This document shows positions 10,827 to 21,083 of a DNA stretch of 64,000 bases, piece after piece; position 1 is the first letter of the stretch; the number at the start of each line of letters is the position of its first letter. Under the pieces are notes generated by a model. It was not told the DNA's origin. It did not search any database and saw nothing but the letters and a program-made list of their open reading frames with translations. A program made the translations under genes and the position numbers. Source of the DNA: Buchnera aphidicola (Floraphis choui) (GTDB taxonomy: Bacteria; Pseudomonadota; Gammaproteobacteria; Enterobacterales; Enterobacteriaceae); the NCBI GenBank assembly GCA_039830045.1, contig CP140044.1, positions 248,001 through 312,000 on the forward strand, given 5' to 3'.

Positions 10827-11978
10827 ATGAGTGATGATAATAATGAAGAAAAAACGGAACAACCGACAAGTTATAAGTTAAAGCAAGCTAAAAAAAAAGG
10901 AAATAAAAGATATTCTCGTGAATTAAACTCATTATTGATTTTGATCAGTTCTTTGATAGTTTTTTGGTTTAATAAAAAAGAAATAGTGATGCTATTTGGA
11001 AAAATTATTCGGTTTAGTTTAACTTTTAATCATTGTATTATTGAAGATAAATGTGTATTTAGTTCTAATTCAGTATTATTTGTAACATCTTATATTTATT
11101 ATTTATTTAAAGTTCTTTTTTTTCCTATATTTTTAATTATATTGTTATCGATAATTTTTAGTAATTTTAACTTTTATGTAAGGCCTATAACGTTTCGTTT
11201 TGATAAGTTGAATCCCTTGACAGGATTAAAGCGATTATTTTCAAATCAAATTTTTATAGAATTATTTAAAACAATATTAAAAATTTTATTAGTCGGTTAT
11301 ATCGTATATATTTATATATCTTATTTTTTTTTAAGATCTTTAAATTTTTTAGACAAAAATATTGTTTTTGCATTAAGATATGGTTTTTTTATAATTTTTT
11401 CATGTATTTTAATTATTTTAATTTCAATAATTCCCATCGTTCTATTTGATATATTTTGGGAGAGACATAATTATTATAAGAAACTTCGTATGACTCGTAA
11501 AGAAAAAAGTGACGAATATAAAAAAACTGAAGGAAATCCATATATTAAATCTCGTATTCGTCAAGCGATGCGAATAGCAATGCGTCGACGTATGTTATCT
11601 AGTGTATCGAAATCTGATGTAATTATTATGAATCCTGTTCACTATGCTGTTGCATTACAGTATAATAAAGATAGTATGAGTGCACCAAAAATAGTAGCAA
11701 AAGGTTCTGGTGAACTAGCATTAAGAATTCGAAAAATAGGAGATAAACATTCTATTCCTATTCTTTTTTCATATTCATTAGCTCGTGTTTTATATCGTTA
11801 TACAAATATTGGGCAGTATATACCTATTACGTTATATGCAGCTATTGCAGAAGTATTAGCATGGGTATGGAAAGTTCAAAATTGGAAAAAAGAAGGAGGA
11901 ATTTTTCCTAAACAACCAAGTAATTTTTTTATTCCTTTAGAATTGCGTGCTACAGAAGAGGATAAAATTAATGATTAA
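10827..11978 (+). CDS. flhB: flagellar export apparatus protein FlhB
   Basis: Inner membrane component and substrate-specificity switch of the flagellar type III export gate. The 383-residue product starts with the EEKTEQPTSYKLKQAKKKG signature, has four membrane segments (residues about 30-210) and a cytoplasmic tail beginning with the KMTRKE-type helix. The autocleavage site reads N269-P270-V271-H272 in place of the usual NPTH. The stop overlaps the flhA start by 8 bases, so the two are translationally coupled. Buchnera keeps flagellar basal bodies without filaments, probably as exporters; that is family knowledge, not visible here. Confidence 0.96.
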   Translation: MSDDNNEEKTEQPTSYKLKQAKKKGNKRYSRELNSLLILISSLIVFWFNKKEIVMLFGKIIRFSLTFNHCIIEDKCVFSSNSVLFVTSYIYYLFKVLFFPIFLIILLSIIFSNFNFYVRPITFRFDKLNPLTGLKRLFSNQIFIELFKTILKILLVGYIVYIYISYFFLRSLNFLDKNIVFALRYGFFIIFSCILIILISIIPIVLFDIFWERHNYYKKLRMTRKEKSDEYKKTEGNPYIKSRIRQAMRIAMRRRMLSSVSKSDVIIMNPVHYAVALQYNKDSMSAPKIVAKGSGELALRIRKIGDKHSIPILFSYSLARVLYRYTNIGQYIPITLYAAIAEVLAWVWKVQNWKKEGGIFPKQPSNFFIPLELRATEEDKIND

Positions 11979-14067
11979 TACTTCATTATCATCAAAAATT
12001 TTAAGGCGATTCAAATCAATTGAATGGCAAGTATTATCTGGTCCTCTATTGATTTTAATTATTTTGTCAATGATGGTTTTGCCTTTAGCTCCATTTGTTT
12101 TAGATTTATTTTTTACTTTTAATATAGCTTTATCGATTGTAATTTTATTAGTTTCTATGTTTACTACACATACATTAGAGTTTACTGCATTTCCTATAGT
12201 TTTATTATTTTCTACATTATTGCGTTTGGCTTTAAATATTGCGTCTACAAGAGTTATTTTGTTGTATGGACATGTAGGATCTTATTCCGCTGGAAAGGTA
12301 ATTCAGGCATTTGGCCATTTTTTAGTCGGTGGAAATTTTGCAATAGGTATTGTTGTATTTATTATTTTGGTTATTATAAATTTTATGGTCATTACTAAAG
12401 GAGCTGGACGGATTGCAGAAGTTGGGGCTAGATTTATATTAGATGGTATGCCAGGAAAACAAATGGCAATTGATGCAGATTTAAATTCAGGTTTAATCGG
12501 AGAAGAGCAAGCTAAAAAACGCAGATTAGAAATTGCACAAGAAGCTGATTTTTATGGTTCTATGGATGGAGCAAGTAAGTTTGTTAGAGGTGATGCTATA
12601 GCAGGCATATTAATAATGGGAATTAATATTATTGGTGGATTAATTGTTGGTATACTACAACATGGTATGATTTTTACAAAAGCAGCAGAAGTATATACTA
12701 TATTAACTATAGGAGATGGATTAGTAGCTCAAATTCCTGCTTTAGTAATTTCTACTGCTTCTGGTGTTATTGTTACCCGAGTTAGTACAGAACAAAATGT
12801 TAGTGAACAAATGATTAGTCAATTATTTTATAATCCTAAGGTAGTACTATTAAGTGGGATAGTTTTAGGAGTTCTTGGATTAGTTCCTGGTATGCCAAAC
12901 ATTATTTTTCTATTATTTACTAGTTTTCTGTTTATATTGTCTTGGTTATTATTTAAGTATCCTTTGAAGTTTAAAAAGTTATCGATATTACAAAAAAGTA
13001 GTTTGAATACTCCTAATAGCTTTAAAGAAGCTACTTGGAATGATGTTCAATTCGAAGATTCTATAGGAATTGAATTAGGCAGTCAGCTTATATCAATGGT
13101 TCAAAGTAAAAACGAAGAGAATTTATTGAATAAGATTAAAGATGTACGAAAACATTGTGCTAAAGAAATTGGATTTTTACCTCCATTAGTTCATATAAGG
13201 AACAGTATCTATTTACCTAGCGATACTTACCGAATATTAATTAAAGGAATTGAAATAGGTAGGGGAATAGTAAAATGTAATCAATTTTTAGCAATTGATT
13301 CGAATCATACATTAGATGCATTACCAGTAGAAGAAACAGTTGATCCTACTTTTAATTTTCGATCTTTTTGGATTGATCGATCTTTATTAGTTCAAGCAAA
13401 ACGTAAAGGTTATAATGTAGTTCGAGATATTACTATTATTCCTACTCATTTAAATAAGATTATTTTAGATAATACTAGTAAATTGTTTGGAAGACAAGAA
13501 GCTCAGCAGTTATTAGATTATGTTAGTAAGTATTTTCCAAAACTTATTGAAGATTTAATTCCAAACTCTATTAGTTTGACGACGTTTCATAAGGTAATTC
13601 AGAATTTGTTATTTGAGCACGTTCCTATTCGTGATATGCAAACTATTTTAGAAACTTTAATAATAAATTCTGCTTCTTATCAAAATAATGTATTGATGCT
13701 AACTAGTTTGGTACGAATTTCTTTGCAAAAATTAATTATTCAAAAAATTTTTAAAGATAATGAATTTAAAGTAATAGGATTAGGTGTTAAGTTAGAAAGT
13801 ATATTGTTACAAACTTTTAAAAATGAGAGTAATGATAGTGGTGTTTTAGAACCAGGTTTATACGGTTATTTTTTAAAAGAATTACAGAAAGCTATTGATA
13901 ATCAAATTCTTCTTCATAATCCAATAGTACTATTAGTTAATCATAAATTACGCATGCATTTATCAAAAATATTGTTAAAAATATTTTCAAATTTAATTAT
14001 TTTATCTAATTTAGAATTAGAAGATAATAATAAAAAAATATATATTACTAGTGTTGTAGGATCTTAA
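11971..14067 (+). CDS. flhA: flagellar export apparatus protein FlhA
   Basis: Large export-gate subunit of the flagellar secretion system. The 698-residue product has eight membrane segments in its first half, the strictly conserved cytoplasmic loop (GAGRIAEVGARFILDGMPGK, then IDADLNSGLIGEEQA and EADFYGSMDGASKFVRGD) and a C-terminal soluble domain with GRQEAQQLLD. I prefer the ATG at 11971, overlapping the flhB stop by 8 bases, over the GTG at 11947, because the protein then begins like E. coli FlhA. With flhB it forms a two-gene operon; no other flagellar genes are in the window. Confidence 0.97.
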   Translation: MINTSLSSKILRRFKSIEWQVLSGPLLILIILSMMVLPLAPFVLDLFFTFNIALSIVILLVSMFTTHTLEFTAFPIVLLFSTLLRLALNIASTRVILLYGHVGSYSAGKVIQAFGHFLVGGNFAIGIVVFIILVIINFMVITKGAGRIAEVGARFILDGMPGKQMAIDADLNSGLIGEEQAKKRRLEIAQEADFYGSMDGASKFVRGDAIAGILIMGINIIGGLIVGILQHGMIFTKAAEVYTILTIGDGLVAQIPALVISTASGVIVTRVSTEQNVSEQMISQLFYNPKVVLLSGIVLGVLGLVPGMPNIIFLLFTSFLFILSWLLFKYPLKFKKLSILQKSSLNTPNSFKEATWNDVQFEDSIGIELGSQLISMVQSKNEENLLNKIKDVRKHCAKEIGFLPPLVHIRNSIYLPSDTYRILIKGIEIGRGIVKCNQFLAIDSNHTLDALPVEETVDPTFNFRSFWIDRSLLVQAKRKGYNVVRDITIIPTHLNKIILDNTSKLFGRQEAQQLLDYVSKYFPKLIEDLIPNSISLTTFHKVIQNLLFEHVPIRDMQTILETLIINSASYQNNVLMLTSLVRISLQKLIIQKIFKDNEFKVIGLGVKLESILLQTFKNESNDSGVLEPGLYGYFLKELQKAIDNQILLHNPIVLLVNHKLRMHLSKILLKIFSNLIILSNLELEDNNKKIYITSVVGS

Positions 14068-14209
14068 TCTGAATATATTCTTAATTATTATGTGTTTAGT
14101 ATAATGTATATTATTATGTGTTAAATAAATGTGAATACATATTATAACTTTAACTTTAAAATAAATGTTAAAATTATCGTTATGAATTTAAAGGATTAAA
14201 TTTATGTAT

Positions 14210-15937
14210 TTACATATAATTGATTGTTGAAATTCCAATAATATTTAAACCTCTTTTTAATGTTCTTGCAGTTAAAAATGCTAAAATTAATCTACTATAT
14301 CGGATATTAATATTCTTAGATAATGATATAGGACAGTTTTCGTAGAAATGTGAAAAAATTGTTGAAAGTTCATATAAATATCTACATATCATATGAGGCA
14401 TTCCTTTATTAGAAGTTTCTAAAATTACTTCTTCAAATTGTAATAATTTTAAACCAAGTCTTTTTTCATACATTTCTGTAAGTTGAATTTTTCCTTTTAA
14501 ATTTAGCATTGAAACTTTTAATTTTTTAAATATTGATAATATTCTAGTATATGCATATTGAATATAAGGGGCTGTATTACCATTAAATGATAATATATTA
14601 TTCCAATTGAAGATATAGTTAGTTGTTCTATTTTTAGATAAATCAAAATATTTTACTGCTCCAATTCCTATTTTTTTAGATAAGTAGTTCAGTTTTTCTA
14701 CAGAAATTGCAGGATTTTTTTTCTTTGCAATGATTTTAGCTCGTTTTATTGCTTCATTTAGTAAAGTAGACAATTTTATATTTTTTCCGGATCGAGTTTT
14801 AAAAGGTTGATTATCTTCAGATAATATCATACCAAACATATGATGTTTAATTTCTAAATTATTAGATATATATCCAGCTCGTTTTCCTATTTCTATTATT
14901 TGTTTTAAATATTGATCTTGTCGAACATCAATATAATACAAAATTTGATCAGCTTGAAGTATTTCACAACGATATTTTAAACATGCTAAATCAGTTGTAG
15001 AATAAAGAAAAGCTCCGTCCTTTTTTTGAATAATGACTCCCATTGGATACCCGTCTCTATTTTTAAATTCGTTTAAAAAAACCATTGTTGCTCCGTTATG
15101 TTTCACTGCAATTTTTTTATTTTTAAGATCGTTTACAACATCAGATAACATATTTTTATAAAAACTTTCTCCTGTAATGTGTTTGTTAGTTAAAGTCACA
15201 TTTAGCGTTTTATAAATTTTTTCGTTTTTTTTAATGGTAGCATCAACAATATTTTTCCAAATTCTTGTATAATATTTATGTGAAGATTGTAGTTTTAAAG
15301 TGTATTCTTTTACTTTTTTTGAAAACAATTTATTTTTTTCGTACTCTATTTTTGCTTTTTGATATATTTTATTAAAATTTACGTTCTTAGTAATTTTTAT
15401 TGTTTTTTTGTTTTTTTTTAAATAAGCTATTATCATTCCAAATTGTATACCCCAATCTCCGATATGATTTACTCTTATAACGTTGTGTCCAAGAAATTCC
15501 ATAATTCTAGCTGTAGCATCCCCTATAACTGTAGAACGTAAATGACCCACATGCATGTCTTTTGCTATATTTGGGGATGAATAATCTATAATAATATTTT
15601 TAGGTTTGACATATTTAATATCTAGTCGTGTTGATCTTATTTTTTTTTCTAATTGTTTAATTATCCACTGTTCATTTAAAAAGATATTAATAAATCCAGG
15701 TTTAGAAACTTGAACCTTTTGATATATTTCATGTATACAAATATTAGAAGCAATATTTTTGGCGAGGTCATAAGAATTTTTATTTAATGTTTTAGCTATT
15801 TTAATTATTCCATTAATTTGATAATTCCATGGTTTTTTCAAATTAGTATTATTGATTAAAAGGTCATGGAAATTTTTTATTCCATTATCTATTAAAGCTT
15901 GAGTAACATGTTGAGTTAATGTTGATTTTATATTCAT
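14210..15937 (-). CDS. argS: arginyl-tRNA synthetase
   Basis: Charges tRNA-Arg with arginine. The 575-residue class I synthetase (E. coli 577) has the N-terminal tRNA-binding domain, the HIGH-type signature as DMHVGHLRST within SSPNIAKDMHVGHL, the KMSKS-equivalent region near KTRSGKNIKLSTLL, and the helical anticodon-binding domain ending in ISTINYM. It is transcribed divergently from the 16S rRNA gene, the argS-rrs neighbourhood known from Buchnera. Lysine-rich low-complexity stretches at residues about 170-220 reflect base composition. Confidence 0.97.
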   Translation of the reverse strand: MNIKSTLTQHVTQALIDNGIKNFHDLLINNTNLKKPWNYQINGIIKIAKTLNKNSYDLAKNIASNICIHEIYQKVQVSKPGFINIFLNEQWIIKQLEKKIRSTRLDIKYVKPKNIIIDYSSPNIAKDMHVGHLRSTVIGDATARIMEFLGHNVIRVNHIGDWGIQFGMIIAYLKKNKKTIKITKNVNFNKIYQKAKIEYEKNKLFSKKVKEYTLKLQSSHKYYTRIWKNIVDATIKKNEKIYKTLNVTLTNKHITGESFYKNMLSDVVNDLKNKKIAVKHNGATMVFLNEFKNRDGYPMGVIIQKKDGAFLYSTTDLACLKYRCEILQADQILYYIDVRQDQYLKQIIEIGKRAGYISNNLEIKHHMFGMILSEDNQPFKTRSGKNIKLSTLLNEAIKRAKIIAKKKNPAISVEKLNYLSKKIGIGAVKYFDLSKNRTTNYIFNWNNILSFNGNTAPYIQYAYTRILSIFKKLKVSMLNLKGKIQLTEMYEKRLGLKLLQFEEVILETSNKGMPHMICRYLYELSTIFSHFYENCPISLSKNINIRYSRLILAFLTARTLKRGLNIIGISTINYM

Positions 15938-16137
15938 GTTCTTTATTTATATTTTAATATTTAAACAGTTATTACAATAAGTATTTAGCAGTAATTAAAC
16001 ATCTTGTATAGAAGTGTAATAGTTTAAAGTTAGTTTTTATAATTGATTATTAAGTTATATTGTACTTTATTTTCATAAAATAAAAGTTTAATTTTATAAA
16101 TTATATATATAAATATAAAAATTTACATTGAAAATTG

Positions 16138-16166
16138 TTGACAAACAAGGTAAAAAATGTAATTAT
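16138..16166 (+). promoter_or_regulatory. probable promoter of the 16S rRNA unit
   Basis: A perfect TTGACA at 16138-16143 is followed, 17 bases later, by AATTAT (16161-16166; four of six matches to TATAAT). It lies about 140 bases upstream of mature 16S rRNA and just upstream of the boxA, the arrangement expected for an rRNA promoter. The rest of the 15938-16301 spacer is A/T-rich and should also hold the argS promoter, which I cannot place. Confidence 0.65.
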
Positions 16167-16185
16167 GTAAAAAGTTTAGAAGTAA

Positions 16186-16197
16186 TGCTCTTTAAAA
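16186..16197 (+). promoter_or_regulatory. boxA antitermination element of the rRNA leader
   Basis: TGCTCTTTAAAA matches the enterobacterial rRNA boxA (TGCTCTTTAACA) at 11 of 12 positions. It sits in the transcribed leader between the promoter and the 16S gene, as in E. coli rrn operons, where it recruits NusB-NusE and then SuhB to make RNA polymerase resistant to Rho. The suhB gene is also in this window (51354-52148). Confidence 0.75.
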
Positions 16198-16204
16198 AAA
16201 TATC

Positions 16205-16226
16205 AAAAAATTTGTGTGGGCACACC
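16205..16226 (+). ncRNA. upstream arm of the 16S precursor processing stem
   Basis: AAAAAATTTGTGTGGGCACACC pairs with 17872-17894 behind the 16S gene with near-perfect complementarity, enclosing mature 16S rRNA in a long stem. In E. coli RNase III cuts the equivalent stem. The pairing and its two flanking positions are directly visible; cleavage is inferred. Confidence 0.75.
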
Positions 16227-16301
16227 AAAGTTCAAGAACAAAATTATTTAAATGTTTTTATTTATTAAAAAGTAATTTTTTATTTTTTATAAAAGAATTT
16301 T

Positions 16302-17852
<1,551 letters not shown>

Positions 17853-17871
17853 TAAATAATTCTTAATTTTA

Positions 17872-17894
17872 GGTTGTGTCCACACAAATTTTTT
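17872..17894 (+). ncRNA. downstream arm of the 16S precursor processing stem
   Basis: GGTTGTGTCCACACAAATTTTTT, 20 bases after the mature 3' end, is the partner of the upstream arm at 16205-16226. The long helix survives although the surrounding spacers have drifted to A/T, which suggests selection. Confidence 0.75.
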
Positions 17895-17914
17895 GATTGA
17901 TCTTTGTATAAAAC

Positions 17915-17989
17915 AGGCTTGTAGCTCAGTTTGGTTAGAGCACACCCCTGATAAGGGTGAGGTCGGTGGTTCAAACCCACTCAGGCCTA
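17915..17989 (+). tRNA. ileT: tRNA-Ile (anticodon GAT)
   Basis: Cloverleaf with acceptor arms AGGCTTG and CAGGCCT, D arm with GGTTAGAG, anticodon loop CTGATAA with GAT, and T arm GGTTCAAACCC. It is nearly identical to E. coli tRNA-Ile(GAU) and lies in the 16S-23S spacer position. The 3' CCA is not encoded (discriminator A is followed by TCA), so it must be added after transcription. Confidence 0.96.
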
Positions 17990-18034
17990 TCAAGTCATTT
18001 TTAATATTTATCTTTAAAATTTCCCATTTTAAAT

Positions 18035-18107
18035 GGGGCTGTAGCTCAGATGGGAGAGCGCCTGCTTTGCACGCAGGAGGTCAGCGGTTCGATCCCGCTT
18101 AGCTCCA
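18035..18107 (+). tRNA. alaT: tRNA-Ala (anticodon TGC)
   Basis: Acceptor arms GGGGCTG and TAGCTCC, with G3 facing T as in the classic alanine identity pair G3-U70, anticodon loop TTTGCAC with TGC, and T arm GGTTCGATCCC. The CCA end is not encoded. The gene ends three bases before the stop codon of the convergent gloB gene, so there is no room for a classical terminator between them. Confidence 0.96.
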
Positions 18108-18110
18108 AAT

Positions 18111-18869
18111 TTAATATTTATACCTTTCTTTAATTTTCCTTAATTGCGACAGTATATTTAATTTAAACATTAAGTCTTTATGAATTCCTGTTGCATTTTG
18201 AATTTCTAATTTGTCTAAATTTAGAAATGGATTAATTTTTTTTTCTATTTCTAAATTGCTAGGAAGTGAACATTTATTATTTAGACGCATGTTTTTTATT
18301 TTTTTATAAAATTCAAGAACTTCTTTGTTTAAAAAAATAGAAGCAGAAAATTTCAAATTATTTAGTGTATATTCATGTGAGCAGTAAATTTTAGTACTAT
18401 TAGGAAGGCACATAATTTTTTTAAGTGAACTATACATTTTTAGTGTCATTCCATTTTCTATTTTTCCACATCCCCCTGAAAATAATGTATCTCCACAAAA
18501 TAAATGTGGGTTTTTATAGTAAGAAATATGACTAGAAGTATGTCCTGGAGTTGATAAAACTTTAAATGTATAATTTAAAATATGAATGCAGTCATTATCT
18601 GAACATATTCTATTTGTACCAAATATGCAAGTTTCTTTTGGCCCGTAAACTAATAATTTAGGATAAATTTCTAATAATTTTTTAATACCTTTAACATGAT
18701 CATCATGATGGTGTGTGACTAGGATAGCTATAGGGTGGATATTAAGTTTTTTAATTTCATTAATAATTGGTATATGACATCCTGGATCAACAATAATACA
18801 ATGATTATGATGATTTATGATAATCCAAACGTAGTTGTCAAGCAGTATAGGAATATGTTTGATTTGCAT
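18111..18869 (-). CDS. gloB: hydroxyacylglutathione hydrolase (glyoxalase II)
   Basis: Second enzyme of methylglyoxal detoxification: it releases D-lactate and glutathione from S-lactoylglutathione. The 252-residue metallo-beta-lactamase fold protein has the metal site THHHDDHVKG, followed by PGHTSSHISYY, CGDTLFSGGCGK and the late histidine in YCSHEYT, all as in E. coli GloB (251 residues). It lies in the E. coli-like gloB-rnhA-dnaQ-tRNA-Asp block. Its stop is almost abutting tRNA-Ala on the other strand. Confidence 0.96.
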   Translation of the reverse strand: MQIKHIPILLDNYVWIIINHHNHCIIVDPGCHIPIINEIKKLNIHPIAILVTHHHDDHVKGIKKLLEIYPKLLVYGPKETCIFGTNRICSDNDCIHILNYTFKVLSTPGHTSSHISYYKNPHLFCGDTLFSGGCGKIENGMTLKMYSSLKKIMCLPNSTKIYCSHEYTLNNLKFSASIFLNKEVLEFYKKIKNMRLNNKCSLPSNLEIEKKINPFLNLDKLEIQNATGIHKDLMFKLNILSQLRKIKERYKY

Positions 18870-18960
18870 ATATATTTATTACTTATTTTAATAATTTTAA
18901 AATTTTATACATAACATTTTAATTTTTAATTGAATAATCGATAATTGTAGATTTAATATT

Positions 18961-19422
18961 TTAACAAATGTATCCAATATCTTCTAAAGTAGGGTATTTA
19001 GCAGAACGCTGAGCTAAAGTATTACATTTTTCGTTTTCTATATGTCCTGAATGCCCTTTTACCCAATTCCAGTTTATATTGTGTAAACGTGACATCATAT
19101 TTAATTGAAACCATAAATCAATATTTTTGACTATTTTATTTTTTTTAGTTTTCCATTGGTTTCGTTCCCAATTTTTTATCCATAATGATATTCCTTTTTT
19201 TACATATTGACTATCAATTATTATTTCAATTATACATGGTTTTTTAAGTTTTTCTAAAGCTTTTATCACTCCCATTAATTCCATTCGATTATTTGTAGTA
19301 AAATAAAAACCTGAACTGATAATTATTTCATGATTTTTATATTGAATTATTGAACTGTACCCTCCCGGCCCAGGATTTCCTAAACACGATCCATCTGAAA
19401 ATATTTTAACAAATTTGGACAC
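18961..19422 (-). CDS. rnhA: ribonuclease HI, with Asn at catalytic position 134
   Basis: Degrades RNA in RNA-DNA hybrids, for example Okazaki primers. The 153-residue product aligns without gaps to E. coli RNase HI and keeps D10 (FSDGSC), E48 (NRMELMG), D70 (IDSQYV) and H124 (VKGHSGH). The fourth metal-site aspartate, D134, is Asn (codon AAT at 19021-19023, in NEKCNTLAQ). It is divergent from dnaQ with 31 bases between the chosen starts, the same head-to-head arrangement as in E. coli. Confidence 0.96.
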   Translation of the reverse strand: MSKFVKIFSDGSCLGNPGPGGYSSIIQYKNHEIIISSGFYFTTNNRMELMGVIKALEKLKKPCIIEIIIDSQYVKKGISLWIKNWERNQWKTKKNKIVKNIDLWFQLNMMSRLHNINWNWVKGHSGHIENEKCNTLAQRSAKYPTLEDIGYIC

Positions 19423-19453
19423 AATTAAATTTCCTTATAATTATATAAAATAT

Positions 19454-20176
19454 ATGAAAAAAAATAATAGAAAAATTGTTTTAGATCTTGAAACAACTGG
19501 TATGAATTTTACTGGTTGTTTTTATAAAAATCATAGAATTATTGAAATTGGGGCAATAGAAATTATTAACAATAATATCACAGGAAATAATTTTCATTCG
19601 TATGTTTACCCTAATAGATTAATAGATGATACTGCTTTTAAAATTCATGGTATTTCTAATGATTTTCTTATAGGTCAACCAAAATTTTCTGAAATATCTA
19701 AAGAGTTTTTAGAATATATTAATACTTCTGATTTAATTATTCATAATGCTAAATTTGATATTGGTTTTATTAACTATGAATTAAGTATGTTGAATTTAGA
19801 TATTAAAAACGTTTCAAAACGCTGTAACGTTATTGATACACTAGTAATGGCACGTAGAATATTTCCTGGAAAAAAAAATACTTTAGATGCTTTGTGTTCT
19901 CGATATAAAATTAATACTAGAAATCGAAACGTTCATAGTGCTATTTATGATGCTAAATTATTATCTAAAGTATATATGTTTATGACTAATTTTCAAGAGT
20001 CTTTACCTTTTTTAAATAATAAAAGCACTAATAATTATCATAAAAAAGAAGTTTATTATTCAAAATATATGCAAACAAAAGTTATATTTGCAACTGATTA
20101 TGAAAATATTATCCATAAGAAATATCTAAAATATATGCTTAAAAAGACGGGAAAGTGTATTTGGGTAGAAAAGTAA
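19454..20176 (+). CDS. dnaQ: DNA polymerase III epsilon subunit (3'-5' proofreading exonuclease)
   Basis: Proofreading subunit of the replicative polymerase core. The 240-residue product has Exo I (VLDLETTGMN, acidic residues D and E), Exo II (HNAKFDIGFI) and Exo III (NVHSAIYDAKLL), all with catalytic residues intact. The C-terminal segment that binds alpha (VIFATDYENIIHKKYL and KCIWVEK) is also kept. I start at the ATG at 19454, which matches the E. coli N-terminus; an upstream in-frame TTG at 19415 would overlap rnhA and adds no conserved residues. Confidence 0.96.
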   Translation: MKKNNRKIVLDLETTGMNFTGCFYKNHRIIEIGAIEIINNNITGNNFHSYVYPNRLIDDTAFKIHGISNDFLIGQPKFSEISKEFLEYINTSDLIIHNAKFDIGFINYELSMLNLDIKNVSKRCNVIDTLVMARRIFPGKKNTLDALCSRYKINTRNRNVHSAIYDAKLLSKVYMFMTNFQESLPFLNNKSTNNYHKKEVYYSKYMQTKVIFATDYENIIHKKYLKYMLKKTGKCIWVEK

Positions 20177-20192
20177 AACATATTTAACTATA

Positions 20193-20221
20193 TTGACAAA
20201 AACAATATTAAGTTATATAAT
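20193..20221 (+). promoter_or_regulatory. consensus sigma70 promoter of tRNA-Asp
   Basis: TTGACA (20193-20198), exactly 17 bases, then TATAAT (20216-20221): a perfect match to the sigma70 consensus in both boxes and spacing. It ends 27 bases before the tRNA-Asp gene and follows the dnaQ stop by 16 bases. Confidence 0.85.
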
Positions 20222-20248
20222 TCAAAACTAAAGTCACTAATAAGTCAT

Positions 20249-20322
20249 GGTGCGGTAGTTCAGTTGGTTAGAATACTGGCCTGTCACGCCGGGGGTCACG
20301 GGTTCGAGTCCCGTCCGCACCG
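20249..20322 (+). tRNA. aspV: tRNA-Asp (anticodon GTC)
   Basis: Perfect acceptor pairing GGTGCGG with CCGCACC, discriminator G, D arm with GGTTAGAA, anticodon loop CTGTCAC with GTC, T arm GGGTTCGAGTCCC. It is nearly identical to E. coli tRNA-Asp and has the same neighbour, dnaQ (E. coli aspV). No encoded CCA. A short T6 run follows at 20325-20330. The remaining spacer to gpt (20323-20612) is A/T-rich and I see no gene in it. Confidence 0.97.
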
Positions 20323-20612
20323 AATTTTTTAATTATACTGTATTTTATATTATCTTCTCTTCTTGGTAATTCATCATGTTATATATTATATGAAATGTTT
20401 AATAATTAAACCGTTAATATTACCCACTTTAATACTTATAGTATATTAAAATTAACAAATGTATATAAATAATACTAACAACATTACATGCTTTAGCTTA
20501 TCTTTCAACAAATGACAGTAAAAATTCGAAAAATAATTTCAGCATAAATTTTGTAATTTTTTATCTAATTAAATCTAGATAATTATACAATTATATTGTT
20601 ATAGGTTTTTTT

Positions 20613-21083
20613 ATGAGTAAGAAATATATTGTTACTTGGGATATGTTACAAATTTATGCTAGACAATTAGCTTATAGATTACTCTCAATAACAAAGTGGG
20701 AGGGAATTATTGCAGTTAGTAGAGGTGGTTTAATACCATCAGCGTTATTGGCAAGAGAACTAAATATTAGATATGTTGATACTATTTGTGTATCTAGTTA
20801 TGATCATAACCATCTACGTGATTTAAAAATTTTAAAACACGCTTCTATAAAAAGTTTTAATGAATCTAAAATTATTATAGTAGACGATTTAGTAGATACT
20901 GGAGGAACAGCTCGTATAATTCGTCATATGTATTCAAAAGCAACATTTGTTGCTATTTTTGCTAAACCTATGGGAAAATTATTAGTAGATGAATATATTA
21001 TGGATATACCCCAAAAAGTTTGGATTGAGCAACCATGGGATATGGGAATTACTTATCAACCTCCATTAATTAAAGATTATTAA
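20613..21083 (+). CDS. gpt: xanthine-guanine phosphoribosyltransferase
   Basis: Salvages guanine and xanthine (and weakly hypoxanthine) to nucleotides using PRPP. The 156-residue product matches E. coli Gpt (152 residues) through [20 protein letters not shown], the PRPP-binding loop [14 protein letters not shown] and the C-terminal [10 protein letters not shown]. All signature residues are present. It stands alone with its own A/T-rich leader, following tRNA-Asp as in the E. coli region. Confidence 0.96.
   Translation: MSKKYIVTWDMLQIYARQLAYRLLSITKWEGIIAVSRGGLIPSALLARELNIRYVDTICVSSYDHNHLRDLKILKHASIKSFNESKIIIVDDLVDTGGTARIIRHMYSKATFVAIFAKPMGKLLVDEYIMDIPQKVWIEQPWDMGITYQPPLIKDY

Noticed and set aside
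14086..14123. Direct repeat ATTATTATGTGTT in the flhA-argS gap
   Set aside because: Two copies of a short A/T-rich word; no conserved spacing or further copies, so probably chance.
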